From: Psychrobacillus sp. OK028
Lineage (GTDB): Bacteria; Bacillota; Bacilli; Bacillales_A; Planococcaceae
DNA length: 64,000 nt
Direction: 5' to 3'
Assembly (NCBI RefSeq): GCF_900103605.1
Contig: NZ_FNHY01000001.1
Location: forward strand, 654,541 to 718,540
Of this stretch, positions 54,615-63,771 are shown in pieces. Each line of letters begins with the position of its first letter. Positions within the stretch are counted from its first letter, which is position 1. Position numbers and translations under genes: made by a program. Below the pieces are notes generated by a model. It saw nothing but the letters and a program-made list of their open reading frames with translations. It did not search any database and was not told where the DNA came from.

Positions 54615-55199
54615 TGCTTTCTTCCTTTAAAATAGATTTTATCTATTCTAATTATCTATTATTAATTTAAAATAACAATTATAAAAATATGGTATCTAAG
54701 AGTTATTTAGTAAATTTAAGTTTTATAAGCAGTCGCGTAGTAAAAAGTAAGTTTCAAGCAGAATAGTGTTTAACTGATGGAACTAGATACAAGAGGAAAA
54801 TTTCATTGATGGATATATGTCATATTACTAGATACAAAATGAAATTAAGGAAGCTCCATTTTAGTAATCGTTGGTGTGATGATGGGGTTTTGCATAGGGA
54901 TTTAAAGGAGTGGTAAAAGCCGGTATTACAGATCAATAAGACCTATAATAAGGGAAATTACGATAGTAATAGCAGGAGGGGCATCACAAAAATAGTGTTT
55001 CAAGACCTGCTCATTCGAGTGTGGCTTTTTGTTTTGCTGTCCATGCGATTAGAAAAAGCCTCAGTAAGTGTTGTTCTTAGTTGAAAGGTTCATTAATCAT
55101 TTAAATCCACTAATTAAATTCATAAATACAAGATAAATTACCTTATCCATAACATTATTATTTCATAATATATTAATAGTAATATGAAAGGAGGGGTAT
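54615..55199. other. Long gene-poor gap
   Basis: Upstream of the GH18 gene. A short hydrophobic stretch (ILVIVGVMMGFCIGI at about 54862-54906) is cut by stops in every frame and may be a membrane-gene relic; otherwise nothing recognisable. Confidence 0.4.
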
Positions 55200-55202
55200 A
55201 TG

Positions 55203-55316
55203 ATGTCTGAATATGGTGGAAACGGCGGATACAGTAATAACGGATCAAACTTCGTGTTGATTGTAGTATTGTTTATCCTACTTATTATTGTGGGAGCAAG
55301 TTTTATGAACTACTAG
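55203..55316 (+). CDS. YjcZ family sporulation peptide (37 aa)
   Basis: A 37-residue peptide, MSEYGGNGGYSNNGSNFVLI then VVLFILLIIVGASFMNY: Gly/Asn/Tyr-rich head and one membrane helix ending GASF, the exact plan of YjcZ-family sporulation proteins. AAAGGAGGGG lies upstream; two adjacent ATGs (55200 and 55203) are possible, the second gives better spacing. Probably expressed in the developing spore. A terminator follows at 55427. Confidence 0.85.
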   Translation: MSEYGGNGGYSNNGSNFVLIVVLFILLIIVGASFMNY

Positions 55317-56044
55317 TTTAAGGGAGAGCATAAGCTTTACCAACATCACTTTTTAGTCATATGGTATAATCTGTCCGCTGTACCTAAAGGGTTTAAGACT
55401 TTCCCATTTGAAATTTTCTCTTCTATAAAAGCGACCTTCTCATTTATTTGAGCAGGTCGCTTTTTTATTTGTCCAAATTTAATAGATGATTTAAATATTT
55501 CATATAGAATGCCGTTATTAAGAGGAAGAAAAATAACATGTTTTAGCTAGATAATATAATGGATAATTCTCTTGTTATCAAAAACCACTTTTAGTAAAAA
55601 TATGTTTCACATTGGTCACGCAACATAAATGGTTTTCATTATTATATAACTTTGGGTGAAAATGATGATAATTGGAACAAAAGGCGAAGGAATTAATTCT
55701 AACTGGCCTACTTACAGAAATCTTTTTATTTCTAAAACCTTAGTAATAAGGAGAATATCTTGTTTGATAATATTTTTGATTGATGGATCGGTACAACGTT
55801 CGTAATCCATGGACAAACGTTTAAATTCTTTTTCAAAAATAGGGATTTCGCTTTTTTTTAACAATCATGACATCTCCTTGGAGCAAGGAGCCAGCCAGAG
55901 AAAATTCCTTCTACCTAACCTTAACTGATAAAACTATATTCTCCTAATTTATATGAAGGAATAATCTAAAGCTTTAGCACAGAATTAATATTTATAAAAT
56001 TGCTTCAACAGAATACTGAACAATTCGACCATACGGGAGGGAGA
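55317..56044. other. Mostly gene-free region with terminator
   Basis: Apart from the hairpin at 55427 there are only frames without ribosome sites. Confidence 0.4.
55427..55466 (+). terminator. Rho-independent terminator after yjcZ-like gene
   Basis: aaaagcgacct ... aggtcgctttttt stem with a 16-base loop. Confidence 0.8.
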
Positions 56045-56167
56045 ATGTTTTATGAAAAAGGAACTCGTGAAATCAGTTTTTCGGATGGAAAGAGCATGAT
56101 TACAGATTACATTTTTTTTCATACAAATTTTGGTGTCGATGAAGTTGAATTGTGGATTAAAAAATAA
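56045..56167 (+). CDS. Candidate small protein (40 aa)
   Basis: ATG 56045 follows GGGAGGGAGA and gives MFYEKGTREISFSDGKSMIT then DYIFFHTNFGVDEVELWIKK. The amphipathic pattern looks like a real beta-hairpin/helix and not random translation, and the site is strong but close. No family recognised; could be a truncated remnant. Confidence 0.4.
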   Translation: MFYEKGTREISFSDGKSMITDYIFFHTNFGVDEVELWIKK

Positions 56168-56207
56168 TGCGTATTTCGAAAGATGACGCAATTACCATTT
56201 AAGTTAA

Positions 56208-56234
56208 GAAAAAAAAGACCCAGATGCGAGGGTC
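56208..56234 (-). terminator. Terminator of the minus-strand gene at 56233
   Basis: On the minus strand gaccctcgcatctgggtc followed by TTTTTTTT; directly after the stop codon. Confidence 0.85.
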
Positions 56235-56454
56235 AATTTATATAAATATTATTTTCTATATATTCTACTACCGAATCTACACTTTCATGAGAATCTGTGT
56301 AGTGTGTATTGAGATTAGTAACTTCAAATAAACTATTGGATAAACTCACTGAAAATAACGGTTTATGATTAAGGTCGTTAATGGTAATCAAGATTTTAGA
56401 ATCCTGAAATTGTTGCAATGAAAGTAACATATTCTTCAAATGTTTAGATGACAT
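56233..56454 (-). CDS. Small protein of unknown function (73 aa)
   Basis: A 73-residue acidic product, MSSKHLKNMLLSLQQFQDSK then ILITINDLNHKPLFSVSLSN, with mixed alpha/beta pattern and no membrane segment. The ATG at 56454 has GGAG nine bases upstream; an in-frame ATG at 56469 has no site. A clean terminator right behind the gene supports it being expressed. Family not recognised. Confidence 0.6.
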   Translation of the reverse strand: MSSKHLKNMLLSLQQFQDSKILITINDLNHKPLFSVSLSNSLFEVTNLNTHYTDSHESVDSVVEYIENNIYIN

Positions 56455-56594
56455 ATCCTGGTACTCCATTCTAAGGAGTGACTACCACGGAAAGTCTCTA
56501 GTCACTAATCAAGTTTTGTGTTACTTATATTATAACATTATTTTCCGGAATAATATAAGTATTCAAAAAATTATTGATTAGTGATACACAAAGA

Positions 56595-56858
56595 TCAGCT
56601 CCAAATAGAACGACTAGAATAAGCTTGTTCGTCACCTTTCAGTTTATTAACTTCTCCGCCATTATACTCTAGCCATTTTTCCTTTTCTCGTTCCACTGCT
56701 CGATTTTGCCATTCAAACCAAACGTATGAACATTCACTACAATGACTCTCTACACCACTATTATTGTGCAAATCTCTACGTATAAATAAAGTTCTTTTGC
56801 GGCAGCAGTAACAATAAATTATTTTATCATCACTTTTTTTTATAATTATCATGATCAT
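56595..56858 (-). CDS. Small zinc-ribbon-like protein
   Basis: An 87-residue product with two cysteine knuckles, CYCCRKR at about residue 15-21 and CSEC about 21 residues later, the spacing of a zinc ribbon, then a Trp/Glu-rich charged tail (WFEWQNRAVEREKEKWLEYN). Probably cytoplasmic, DNA/RNA or protein binding; no family named. GGAGG lies just before; ATG 56858 or the ATG two codons later (better spacing) could be used. Confidence 0.6.
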   Translation of the reverse strand: MIMIIIKKSDDKIIYCYCCRKRTLFIRRDLHNNSGVESHCSECSYVWFEWQNRAVEREKEKWLEYNGGEVNKLKGDEQAYSSRSIWS

Positions 56859-57113
56859 ATTACCTCCAATATACAATATTTATTGTCTACTATTTGGTTA
56901 TTTATTCTATAGCCGAGAATTTTTTTATAAATTGCCTATGTTAAAGGTAAAAGTTGATTCAAAAATTTTGATTATGATGATTACTTACATCGAATAAAAT
57001 AAGTTTAAACCAAACTGGATAATTATGTTAAAACATAAAAAGTTTGTGAAAGAATGCATGTGATAATATTTGATGAATGGGAAAAGATAATCTTAGGAAA
57101 GGAGGAAATGCGA

Positions 57114-57503
57114 ATGTCTTTAAAAAAGTGGTTAACAGGATTGATCGTTTTGCTAGGGATGATTGTGGTTGTGACAACTACAGGCCAACTCAGTGTAGTT
57201 GCTGAGTCAGGTGTCGTAACACAGCCAATTGAGTCTGAGAAAGTGATTGAGGTCGAGTTGAACGATAATTACTTTAATCCGAAAGTTATCACTATTCCTA
57301 ATGGAAGAACTACAACGTTGATATTGAAAAACAAAGGAATGAAAAAGCACACCTTTACAGTGGAAAAGCTTGGAATTGACGCCGAAGTCCAACCGGGAAC
57401 AGAAAAAACCATTTCCGTGAAACCAATAAAAAGTGGTACATATGATTTTATTTGTCGGTACCATTTCCAGGAAGGTATGGTTGGAAAAATAACAGTCAAT
57501 TAA
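57114..57503 (+). CDS. Exported cupredoxin-domain protein
   Basis: A 129-residue protein with an N-terminal signal/anchor helix (~5-24) and a plastocyanin-like domain. Type-1 copper ligands are all present: H79 (KKHTF), C114, H117 and M122 in FICRYHFQEGM. Likely binds copper outside the membrane for electron transfer or copper handling. ATG 57114 is chosen because GGAGG lies nine bases upstream; an ATG six bases earlier is too near. Alone, with terminator. Confidence 0.88.
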   Translation: MSLKKWLTGLIVLLGMIVVVTTTGQLSVVAESGVVTQPIESEKVIEVELNDNYFNPKVITIPNGRTTTLILKNKGMKKHTFTVEKLGIDAEVQPGTEKTISVKPIKSGTYDFICRYHFQEGMVGKITVN

Positions 57504-57504
57504 T

Positions 57505-57533
57505 AAGCAGGGCCAATTGGTCCTTGCTTTTTT
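57505..57533 (+). terminator. Rho-independent terminator after cupredoxin gene
   Basis: agcagggcc-aatt-ggtccttgct with TTTTT. Confidence 0.88.
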
Positions 57534-57771
57534 ATAGGAAACGGTAAGTTATTTATTATTACTCAGACATGATAATAACAAATAACTTACGAAGTTTCTT
57601 TACGCGAAGAGGTAGGGGAGAATAAGATTTTTCCATATTCACTAGATTTAATAGAACAAAAAAATTGCAAACAGGTATATGGAATCAATATCGATGAAAT
57701 CATAATAGTTTTATGTTTTTGAGGAACAAAAATGAAAAGTAATAAAAAGAATATATAAAGCGAGGAGTTTT

Positions 57772-58506
57772 ATGAAAAAGGTTGCAATGTTTTTCCTATG
57801 TATTCTTATATTATTTCTTCCATCACAGGTATTTGCTCAACGTAAAGTACCCATTTTAATATATCATTCGATTGACGAATTTAAAGGGCATGGTTCTAAG
57901 GATTTATATGTAACACCGGAGAATTTCGAAAAACAAATGATTTATCTAAGAGATCATGGCTACACTTTATTAACTTTTGATCGATGGCAAGACATTAATA
58001 AAGTAAACAAACCCATTTTCATTACCTTTGATGATGGGTATAAAAACAATCTGAATGCATTTGAAATCTTTCAAAAACTGAAAAACGAACATTTTGAACC
58101 AACTGGTACCATGTTTGTTATTTCTGACTTTATCGGTCGCTCCAACCGATTATCGAAATCGGATTTAAAAATGATGTCTGATTCGGGAATCATCTCAATT
58201 CAGTCCCATACTGCTACACATCCATATTTGACGAAAATAAAAAATTATGAATATGAACTGAAAGGGTCCAAAGATATAATTCAAAAAATAACCGGCAAAC
58301 CAGTCATTGCTCTTGCGTATCCATACGGAAATTTCAATAACAAGGTCGTAGAAGAAACGAAGAAATACTATTTGTTTGGACTTGCGACAACTCCTGAACT
58401 ATTTTCTGAGAAGGGCATAAAAGACGAATTCTATCTTTTACCACGGATTTATGTCAAGTATTCAACTACTTTAGATGAGTTTGCAAAAATCGTTGACGGA
58501 GAATAA
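57772..58506 (+). CDS. Polysaccharide deacetylase family protein (exported)
   Basis: A 244-residue NodB-fold carbohydrate esterase (CE4). Signal peptide ends near VFA-Q (residue ~22). Metal motif TFDDGY at 85-90 with D87/D88, and H146-x3-H150 (SHTATH), then the AYPYGNFN motif. It removes N-acetyl groups from peptidoglycan or an extracellular glucosamine polymer (PgaB/IcaB type rather than PdaA judging by the N-terminal PILIYHSI). ATG 57772 behind GCGAGGAG. Terminator at 58509. Confidence 0.9.
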   Translation: MKKVAMFFLCILILFLPSQVFAQRKVPILIYHSIDEFKGHGSKDLYVTPENFEKQMIYLRDHGYTLLTFDRWQDINKVNKPIFITFDDGYKNNLNAFEIFQKLKNEHFEPTGTMFVISDFIGRSNRLSKSDLKMMSDSGIISIQSHTATHPYLTKIKNYEYELKGSKDIIQKITGKPVIALAYPYGNFNNKVVEETKKYYLFGLATTPELFSEKGIKDEFYLLPRIYVKYSTTLDEFAKIVDGE

Positions 58507-58508
58507 AG

Positions 58509-58537
58509 GCGATTACTAAACCAGGTAATCGTTTTTT
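58509..58537 (+). terminator. Rho-independent terminator after deacetylase gene
   Basis: gcgattac-taaacca-ggtaatcg with TTTTTT. Confidence 0.85.
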
Positions 58538-59009
58538 CTTTTTAAACCAAAAGAAAGTGATTAATAGTGTTTATAAGGAAATGGGTAAAGAAACAGGCAT
58601 TAAACGATAAAAGTACAGAAAGATTTTCATTTGCTGCTTTTCATTAATCAAATTCATTTGTTTAATAATAGGGCTCCTATTGAGATCATGCTAGTCTATT
58701 ATTGCTGTAATGGGATAGTAGAATAAATTCGAACTTTAGTACCCAATGTCTAAATCATCCTTAGTCCGATTTATCTGTTAGATACGAGGAAAATAGGATA
58801 CCTTTAAGGGTTGGATTTGTGCCACCACTAACGTGTGAAGTGCTTGAGCAAGGATTGATTATCCATAACAGTTACTTAACGTTCTTACCTAATATTGTTT
58901 GCCATACAATTATAAAATTGTGTGGTTTTTTTGTGCGTGATATGATGAATGAAATCTTGTTGAAGGGTTATTAGATATGAATTAGGTTTATAGAAAGGTA
59001 GGTTTAAAT
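58538..59009. other. Gene-free stretch
   Basis: About 470 AT-rich bases, no supported frame; should contain the promoter of the MFS gene near its right end. Confidence 0.45.
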
Positions 59010-60308
59010 ATGTTACCCAAAGATAAGGAAGAAGCTTTAGAAGGCAAAATAGATTCTTTACAAAGCTACATTCATTCACCACAAAAACAAAAAACGTTAT
59101 ACAAGCGTACGTTGTTCGTAGTAAGTATTTCACAAATTTTTGGAGGTGCAGGTTTAGCGGCAGGTGTCACAGTGGGGGCACTTCTTGCACAACAAATGCT
59201 GGGTACGGATGCGTATGCTGGCCTTCCTTCAGCTTTACTTACTTTAGGGTCAGCAGGTGCAGCTTTATTTGTTGGAAGACTCTCACAAGCGTTTGGACGT
59301 CGGACAGGTCTGGCAACTGGTTTTATGATAGGTGGACTTGGAGCAACAGGAGTTATAATTGCAGCAATTATAAATAGTATTTTCCTATTATTTGCTTCCC
59401 TGCTGATATATGGTGCAGGGACAGCAACCAATTTACAAGCCCGTTATGCTGGTACGGACTTAGCAAATAGTAAACAGCGAGCTACAGCTATTAGTATGAC
59501 GATGGTTTTTACAACTTTTGGCGCAGTTGCTGGACCAAACTTAGTGAATGTGATGGGGAAATTTGCTCTTTCTGTTGGTATTCCATCACTTGCTGGTCCA
59601 TTTATTTTAGCTGCGGCAGCATATATCTTAGCAGGTGTTTTCCTTTTCATAATGCTTCGTCCAGATCCATTCGTTATAGCTAAAATGATAGAAGTGACAA
59701 ACCAAAAACCTAGTAATAATGGACAAATGGAAACAATTGAACAAACAAAAAACAAAAGAGGAATAATCGTTGGTGCAACAATTATGGTCCTAACTCAAAT
59801 TGTAATGGTGGCTGTTATGACAATGACACCTGTTCATATGATTCATCATGGACATGGTTTGGGAGAAGTAGGACTGGTTATTGGTTTTCATATAGGTGCC
59901 ATGTATCTGCCTTCACTGGTTACAGGTATACTTGTTGATAAGTTGGGGCGTACTGTGATGGCTATTGCTGCTGGAACTACGTTGCTTCTGGCAGGATTAA
60001 TAGCAGCTTTGGCACCAGGAGATAATATGATTCTACTAGTAATGGCTCTATCTTTACTTGGAATAGGATGGAATTTTGGTTTGATAAGTGGTACTGCACT
60101 GATAGTTGATTCCACTGAAACTTCCACACGGGCTAAATCGCAAGGTACTGTGGATGTTTTGATTGCGTTGGCAGGGGCTACTGGTGGGGCAATGTCTGGA
60201 ATCATTGTATCAGTTTCTAGTTATCCAACATTATCATTGGTTGGAGCTATTATATCCTTATTATTAATTCCAGTCGTGATATGGTCTCGTGGAGGTAAGA
60301 TTGTTTAA
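59010..60308 (+). CDS. MFS transporter
   Basis: A 432-residue major-facilitator transporter with a polar ~35-residue N-terminus and about 12 membrane helices; loop motif FVGRLSQAFGRRTGLATGFM (motif A) between helices 2 and 3, its counterpart GILVDKLGRTVMAIAAG in the second half, and a central loop around residues 225-250. Exports or imports an unknown small molecule; family resembles drug-efflux-type MFS. ATG 59010 behind GAAAGGTAGG. No operon partner. Confidence 0.88.
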   Translation: MLPKDKEEALEGKIDSLQSYIHSPQKQKTLYKRTLFVVSISQIFGGAGLAAGVTVGALLAQQMLGTDAYAGLPSALLTLGSAGAALFVGRLSQAFGRRTGLATGFMIGGLGATGVIIAAIINSIFLLFASLLIYGAGTATNLQARYAGTDLANSKQRATAISMTMVFTTFGAVAGPNLVNVMGKFALSVGIPSLAGPFILAAAAYILAGVFLFIMLRPDPFVIAKMIEVTNQKPSNNGQMETIEQTKNKRGIIVGATIMVLTQIVMVAVMTMTPVHMIHHGHGLGEVGLVIGFHIGAMYLPSLVTGILVDKLGRTVMAIAAGTTLLLAGLIAALAPGDNMILLVMALSLLGIGWNFGLISGTALIVDSTETSTRAKSQGTVDVLIALAGATGGAMSGIIVSVSSYPTLSLVGAIISLLLIPVVIWSRGGKIV

Positions 60309-60438
60309 TAATACAATCTTTTGAGGCGATATTTGTAAAAAGGGTTATTTAACATCGCGATCAATAGGCTGTATTCATCCTAAATGAGCTTCACTTTTCT
60401 TCTACGTCCAATGTAAAAGGATACTTTGTGAACAAATG

Positions 60439-60468
60439 TACTTAAACAACGGGTGAGCTCTTTTTTAT
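60439..60468 (+). repeat. Degenerate palindromic intergenic repeat
   Basis: cttaaacaacgggtgagctctttttt resembles the variant at 63532 (cttaaactaacgagtgctttac). Weak member of the family seen at 41.6-44.2 and 61.6-63.6 kb. Confidence 0.35.
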
Positions 60469-60577
60469 AATACAACCGAAGGAAAATTTTTAGGAAATAT
60501 GTATGAGTTTTTTGAAGGAGTCATTGTAACCAAGTTTATCGGGAGACGTCTACTATAGGAGTAAGGGAGGGATTAAT

Positions 60578-61603
60578 ATGACTGTTTACCCTAAAAGAAT
60601 TCTAGTTTTACTATTAATGCTTTTTTTAGTTGGCTGTAGTAGTGGAAATACTAGCCTCGGACATTCTGAAGTAACGATTAATGATATTACTGAATTTTCG
60701 ATTGTGGAAATGATACATGAAAACAGTGTTCTTATTGGAAATACGTTTTATACAATAGGCGATGAGACCAAGCTTAAAACAGCAGATAATCGGGAGCTGA
60801 AATTCGACGAAATAAGACCTGGAGATTTAATTACTTTTGAAGACGATGGAAAGATTATGACATCTTTTCCAGGTCAGGGTTTTGCCACAAAGGTTATACT
60901 TCACAATGACGATGAGAGCAAAAAAGTGAGTAATTCTTTAAAACATTTTATTAATAATCAACAAACAGGTAATATTTTATCTATTAGTATTTTAAAATTG
61001 ACGGAACAAGCAATTACTTTAAATTTTAATGAATGGGAAACTCAAGGGAAGAAGTACGAAGCTGAAATTGATCGTAAGACAAATGAATTTACGGTGAAAG
61101 AAATACCAAATGAAGAGGCACTCGCACAAGAACGGCTTAATCAAGCGATGAAAGCTGCACACCCAGAAGGGACTACTTCAGGTCATATTACGGAAATCTA
61201 TGAAGATGGATTTAGAGTAAACATGGTAGACTTTACTTTTTCAGAAGATGCGCAACTAAAGAATGATTTAGGAACTATGCTAGACAAGGAACAGTTCAAA
61301 ATCGGTAGTTTTGTTACAGTGGATTACGACAAAATAGATTCGTCTACTACTGTGAATACAGGGGTTTTATCCGTTATGACATTACTTACAAAAGAAGAGA
61401 ATCCTCAAGTTAGAAGTTGGATTGAATCGATAATCGAAGGAGATTTATACGAGGAACCTGCTATAATGCAAAATTACTCGCATATTGAGCCGAAATATTA
61501 CTCAATTATCATTGCAGATTTAAAAGACGATACTTGGGATACATTTGAATTAAAATATGATATCGAAACGGATACTTATACAACCACTCGGATAAAGCAT
61601 TAA
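60578..61603 (+). CDS. Lipoprotein of unknown function (341 aa)
   Basis: A 341-residue lipoprotein: signal peptide with lipobox LVGC (Cys20). The mature part shows two small OB/beta-barrel-like stretches (NSVLIGNTFYTIGDETKL ... PGDLITFEDDG, and GHITEIYEDGFRVNMVDFTF), a pattern of YobA/DUF3221-type lipoproteins, and an acidic C-terminus. No confident family. ATG 60578 behind AGGGAGGG. A repeat element and then another lipoprotein gene follow. Confidence 0.75.
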   Translation: MTVYPKRILVLLLMLFLVGCSSGNTSLGHSEVTINDITEFSIVEMIHENSVLIGNTFYTIGDETKLKTADNRELKFDEIRPGDLITFEDDGKIMTSFPGQGFATKVILHNDDESKKVSNSLKHFINNQQTGNILSISILKLTEQAITLNFNEWETQGKKYEAEIDRKTNEFTVKEIPNEEALAQERLNQAMKAAHPEGTTSGHITEIYEDGFRVNMVDFTFSEDAQLKNDLGTMLDKEQFKIGSFVTVDYDKIDSSTTVNTGVLSVMTLLTKEENPQVRSWIESIIEGDLYEEPAIMQNYSHIEPKYYSIIIADLKDDTWDTFELKYDIETDTYTTTRIKH

Positions 61604-61652
61604 ATTAAATTTAGACTAGGAGCCAGTAAGAAAGGGTAAAGCTTTTTTCTTG

Positions 61653-61683
61653 TTTAACTAAAACTGCAGTTTAGTTGAACAAG
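61653..61683 (+). repeat. Palindromic intergenic repeat, element e
   Basis: gtttaactaaaactgcagtttagttgaac: arms aactaaa/tttagtt with central ctgcag; preceded by a gtaaagcttttttc terminator-like tail. Between two lipoprotein genes. Confidence 0.65.
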
Positions 61684-61742
61684 TTACCAGGCAACTCGTT
61701 GAAACGAATGCTTCTTCATCTTCGTCTAATTTAGAAAGAGGG

Positions 61743-62332
61743 ATGATATTGAAAAAACATAGTTTAATTGTGTCATTTATACTTTTATCAATTGGATTAT
61801 GTGGCTGTCAACAAAATAATAACGAAAAGGCTGCTAACGAACTGCCTGCTATCCAACCCTTAGAAACAAAAGCCGAGTTCATAGAAGAAGATTTTGTATA
61901 TCGACTTCTGACAGAACAAGCAGAGTACGCTAAGAATGAACCTAAAAGATTTATGCAGAATTAGAATACACAGGTGATAAAGAAGAAATTGAAATTTTTC
62001 ATTCTGCTTCTCCATTCTACTTTCCAATGATTGAAACCACGAGAAATTATGTGATTGAATACGGTATGAATGAACCATTATTAAGTACGAAACTAATTAA
62101 AGGGGAGCCACTTCGTAAAGAATATAGGGGGGGGAGTGGGAGCTACGTTTCAGAGGATAAGAAAGATTATATAGATTTTATAAGGCAAATTATGAAACAG
62201 GAATTTCCAGAAGGAAATTATGTAGTAAATGGCGTCGCAGATTTTTATGTTATATCTAACGTGCAAACTGAACAAGAGAAAAAATATAAAATAAAAGCAC
62301 AGGTTGAATTTAAGGTCAAAAATAGTAATTAG
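61743..62332 (+). pseudogene. Frameshifted lipoprotein gene
   Basis: The first part (from 61743 or the TTG at 61749) encodes a lipoprotein signal peptide with lipobox LCGC and continues to residue ~70 (...YAKNEPKRF), then runs into MQN-stop at 61964. In another frame the text continues without a break as YAELEYTGDKEEIEIFHSAS and ends SNVQTEQEKKYKIKAQVEFK, stop at 62332. Restoring one T in the TTT at about 61948-61950 joins the two as KRFYAELEYTGD. So a one-base deletion disrupts a ~195-residue lipoprotein. Family unknown. Confidence 0.75.
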
Positions 62333-62365
62333 TTAATAGACTTTTTTTAACGTGTATTTTAGAAA

Positions 62366-62399
62366 AATAAGGCTGTCTTCTGGCAGCCTTATTGTTTTT
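62366..62399 (+). terminator. Rho-independent terminator after frameshifted lipoprotein
   Basis: aataaggctg-tcttct-ggcagccttatt with T-rich tail. Confidence 0.85.
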
Positions 62400-62400
62400 A

Positions 62401-62430
62401 TTCAACTAAAGAAGCAGTTTAGTTGAATAA
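62401..62430 (+). repeat. Palindromic intergenic repeat, element f (best copy)
   Basis: ttcaactaaa-gaagca-gtttagttgaa: 10-base arms, nearly perfect. The ends fit ATTCAAC/GTTGAAT. Lies between two terminators. Confidence 0.7.
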
Positions 62431-62458
62431 CTAAATACCATTTTGGTTTATTTAAAGT

Positions 62459-62488
62459 AAAAAGCCTGAAGTATTCTCAGGCTTTTTA
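62459..62488. terminator. Terminator between converging genes
   Basis: aaaaagcctga-agtattc-tcaggcttttt: symmetrical with A- and T-runs, works for the minus-strand gene at 62531 and for transcripts from the left. Confidence 0.88.
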
Positions 62489-62530
62489 TCATAGGTAATA
62501 ATGTCTCATTATTTACGATTCTTAATGTGC

Positions 62531-63382
62531 TTAGCACCTTTCAGAAACACGTTCCACTTCATCTTTTAGCTTCAATGATTTCAGCAATTCCAGGATCAAT
62601 TCCCAGACTGCTTCATGGTAACCTGACGTCACGATGTACCAATAATTCGCGTCACGAACAAATGCAAGTTTTTCCAATTCATTGGATTGACCCAAAAAAG
62701 ATTGCATCTTCACCAATTCTGCTTCATCGTAATTGCGATTTGGAGGGAAATTAAAGTGCTGGTTTGATTGTATAGATGGTTTTGAACAAACGACCCCAAG
62801 TCCATCCAATGTCGTCATATGGATGGATTCAGCCCTGTCTTTTTTCACTTCATGGAAATAGCTCACTACTTCCAATTTCTTCGTGCCAAAAACTTGCTGG
62901 AAACGCGTTAGTATATACTTGCGATTTTCCTCCAAATCACAAGAGGTGTATTTTTTGAATTCCTTCACAAGTCCAATTACTTGTTTTTCATCATTGTAGT
63001 TCCACATGGTTTCGAGCATTTCAGCATAAGGAACAGAATAGACTAAGTTTAAAAACTCTCGAATGTTTCGTGCCATATATCGCAGTGGAGGATCATTGGT
63101 GGGAGAAACACATACGATTGGTGCTTCGCGTAAATTCGAAACTGAATGAAAATCTGTTAAAAAACCGAAATGAATACCATTGCCACCAGTACTAGCAAAA
63201 GGAATCAAATCAGGAGGGGTAATCGAATATGGGTCGAATAGGTTAATTGGTTGAAAAGCAATTTGACTAAGTGATAGTCCCTCGTTCATTAATTCATTTT
63301 CTAATTGATGCAAAAGGTGAATTTCGTTTGGAATGTCATACTGACCATAGGCTTCTTTCCATTCTTCATTTATCATTAGCAC
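62531..63382 (-). CDS. Hypothetical protein (283 aa), SUKH/SMI1-KNR4-like pattern
   Basis: A soluble 283-residue protein with no signal or membrane segment. The block DLIPFASTGGNGIHFGFLTD followed by APIVCVSPTNDPPLRYMARN and IREFLNLV recalls the SMI1/KNR4 (SUKH) fold used by many toxin-immunity proteins, but I am not certain. The second half is helical and charged. The start is probably the GTG at 63382 with AAAGGA nine bases upstream; an ATG two codons later is the alternative. No toxin gene is adjacent. Confidence 0.6.
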   Translation of the reverse strand: MLMINEEWKEAYGQYDIPNEIHLLHQLENELMNEGLSLSQIAFQPINLFDPYSITPPDLIPFASTGGNGIHFGFLTDFHSVSNLREAPIVCVSPTNDPPLRYMARNIREFLNLVYSVPYAEMLETMWNYNDEKQVIGLVKEFKKYTSCDLEENRKYILTRFQQVFGTKKLEVVSYFHEVKKDRAESIHMTTLDGLGVVCSKPSIQSNQHFNFPPNRNYDEAELVKMQSFLGQSNELEKLAFVRDANYWYIVTSGYHEAVWELILELLKSLKLKDEVERVSERC

Positions 63383-63531
63383 TCACACTATCCTTTCATG
63401 GGAATAGACACACACCTCTTTTACATTATTCTATAATATAATTTGATAATCCTTTGTTTTATAGAAAATAAAAACACTTATAAAGATCCCTTATTTGCAA
63501 GTGTGAATAAAAAAGTTTATGAAGGAATTTA

Positions 63532-63576
63532 CTTAAACTAACGAGTGCTTTACTTCAAGAAGGTAAAGCTTTTTTC
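63532..63576 (+). repeat. Repeat element g with built-in terminator
   Basis: cttaaactaacgagtgctttac continues into gctttac-ttcaagaag-gtaaagc and TTTTTT. Closely similar to the left half of element b at 42338, 21 kb away. Confidence 0.65.
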
Positions 63577-63771
63577 TTATTAAAATACGATGTCTCAATC
63601 GTACTAAAAGAAGCATAGAATTAAGTCGAATTTTCTTTGAACAGTTTATGGCATCTTGCGGAAGGTAACATAAAAAACCACCTTCTGAAATGTTTTTATG
63701 CATTGCTGTGGGATAGATTGATGGTTTAGCGCATACAGTGAAATGTCATCGACACCATGGGAGGAATTACT

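Noticed and set aside
54862..55010. Possible relic of a membrane transporter gene
   Set aside because: A hydrophobic stretch is visible but stops cut every frame and no family could be recognised; noted only in the gap entry.
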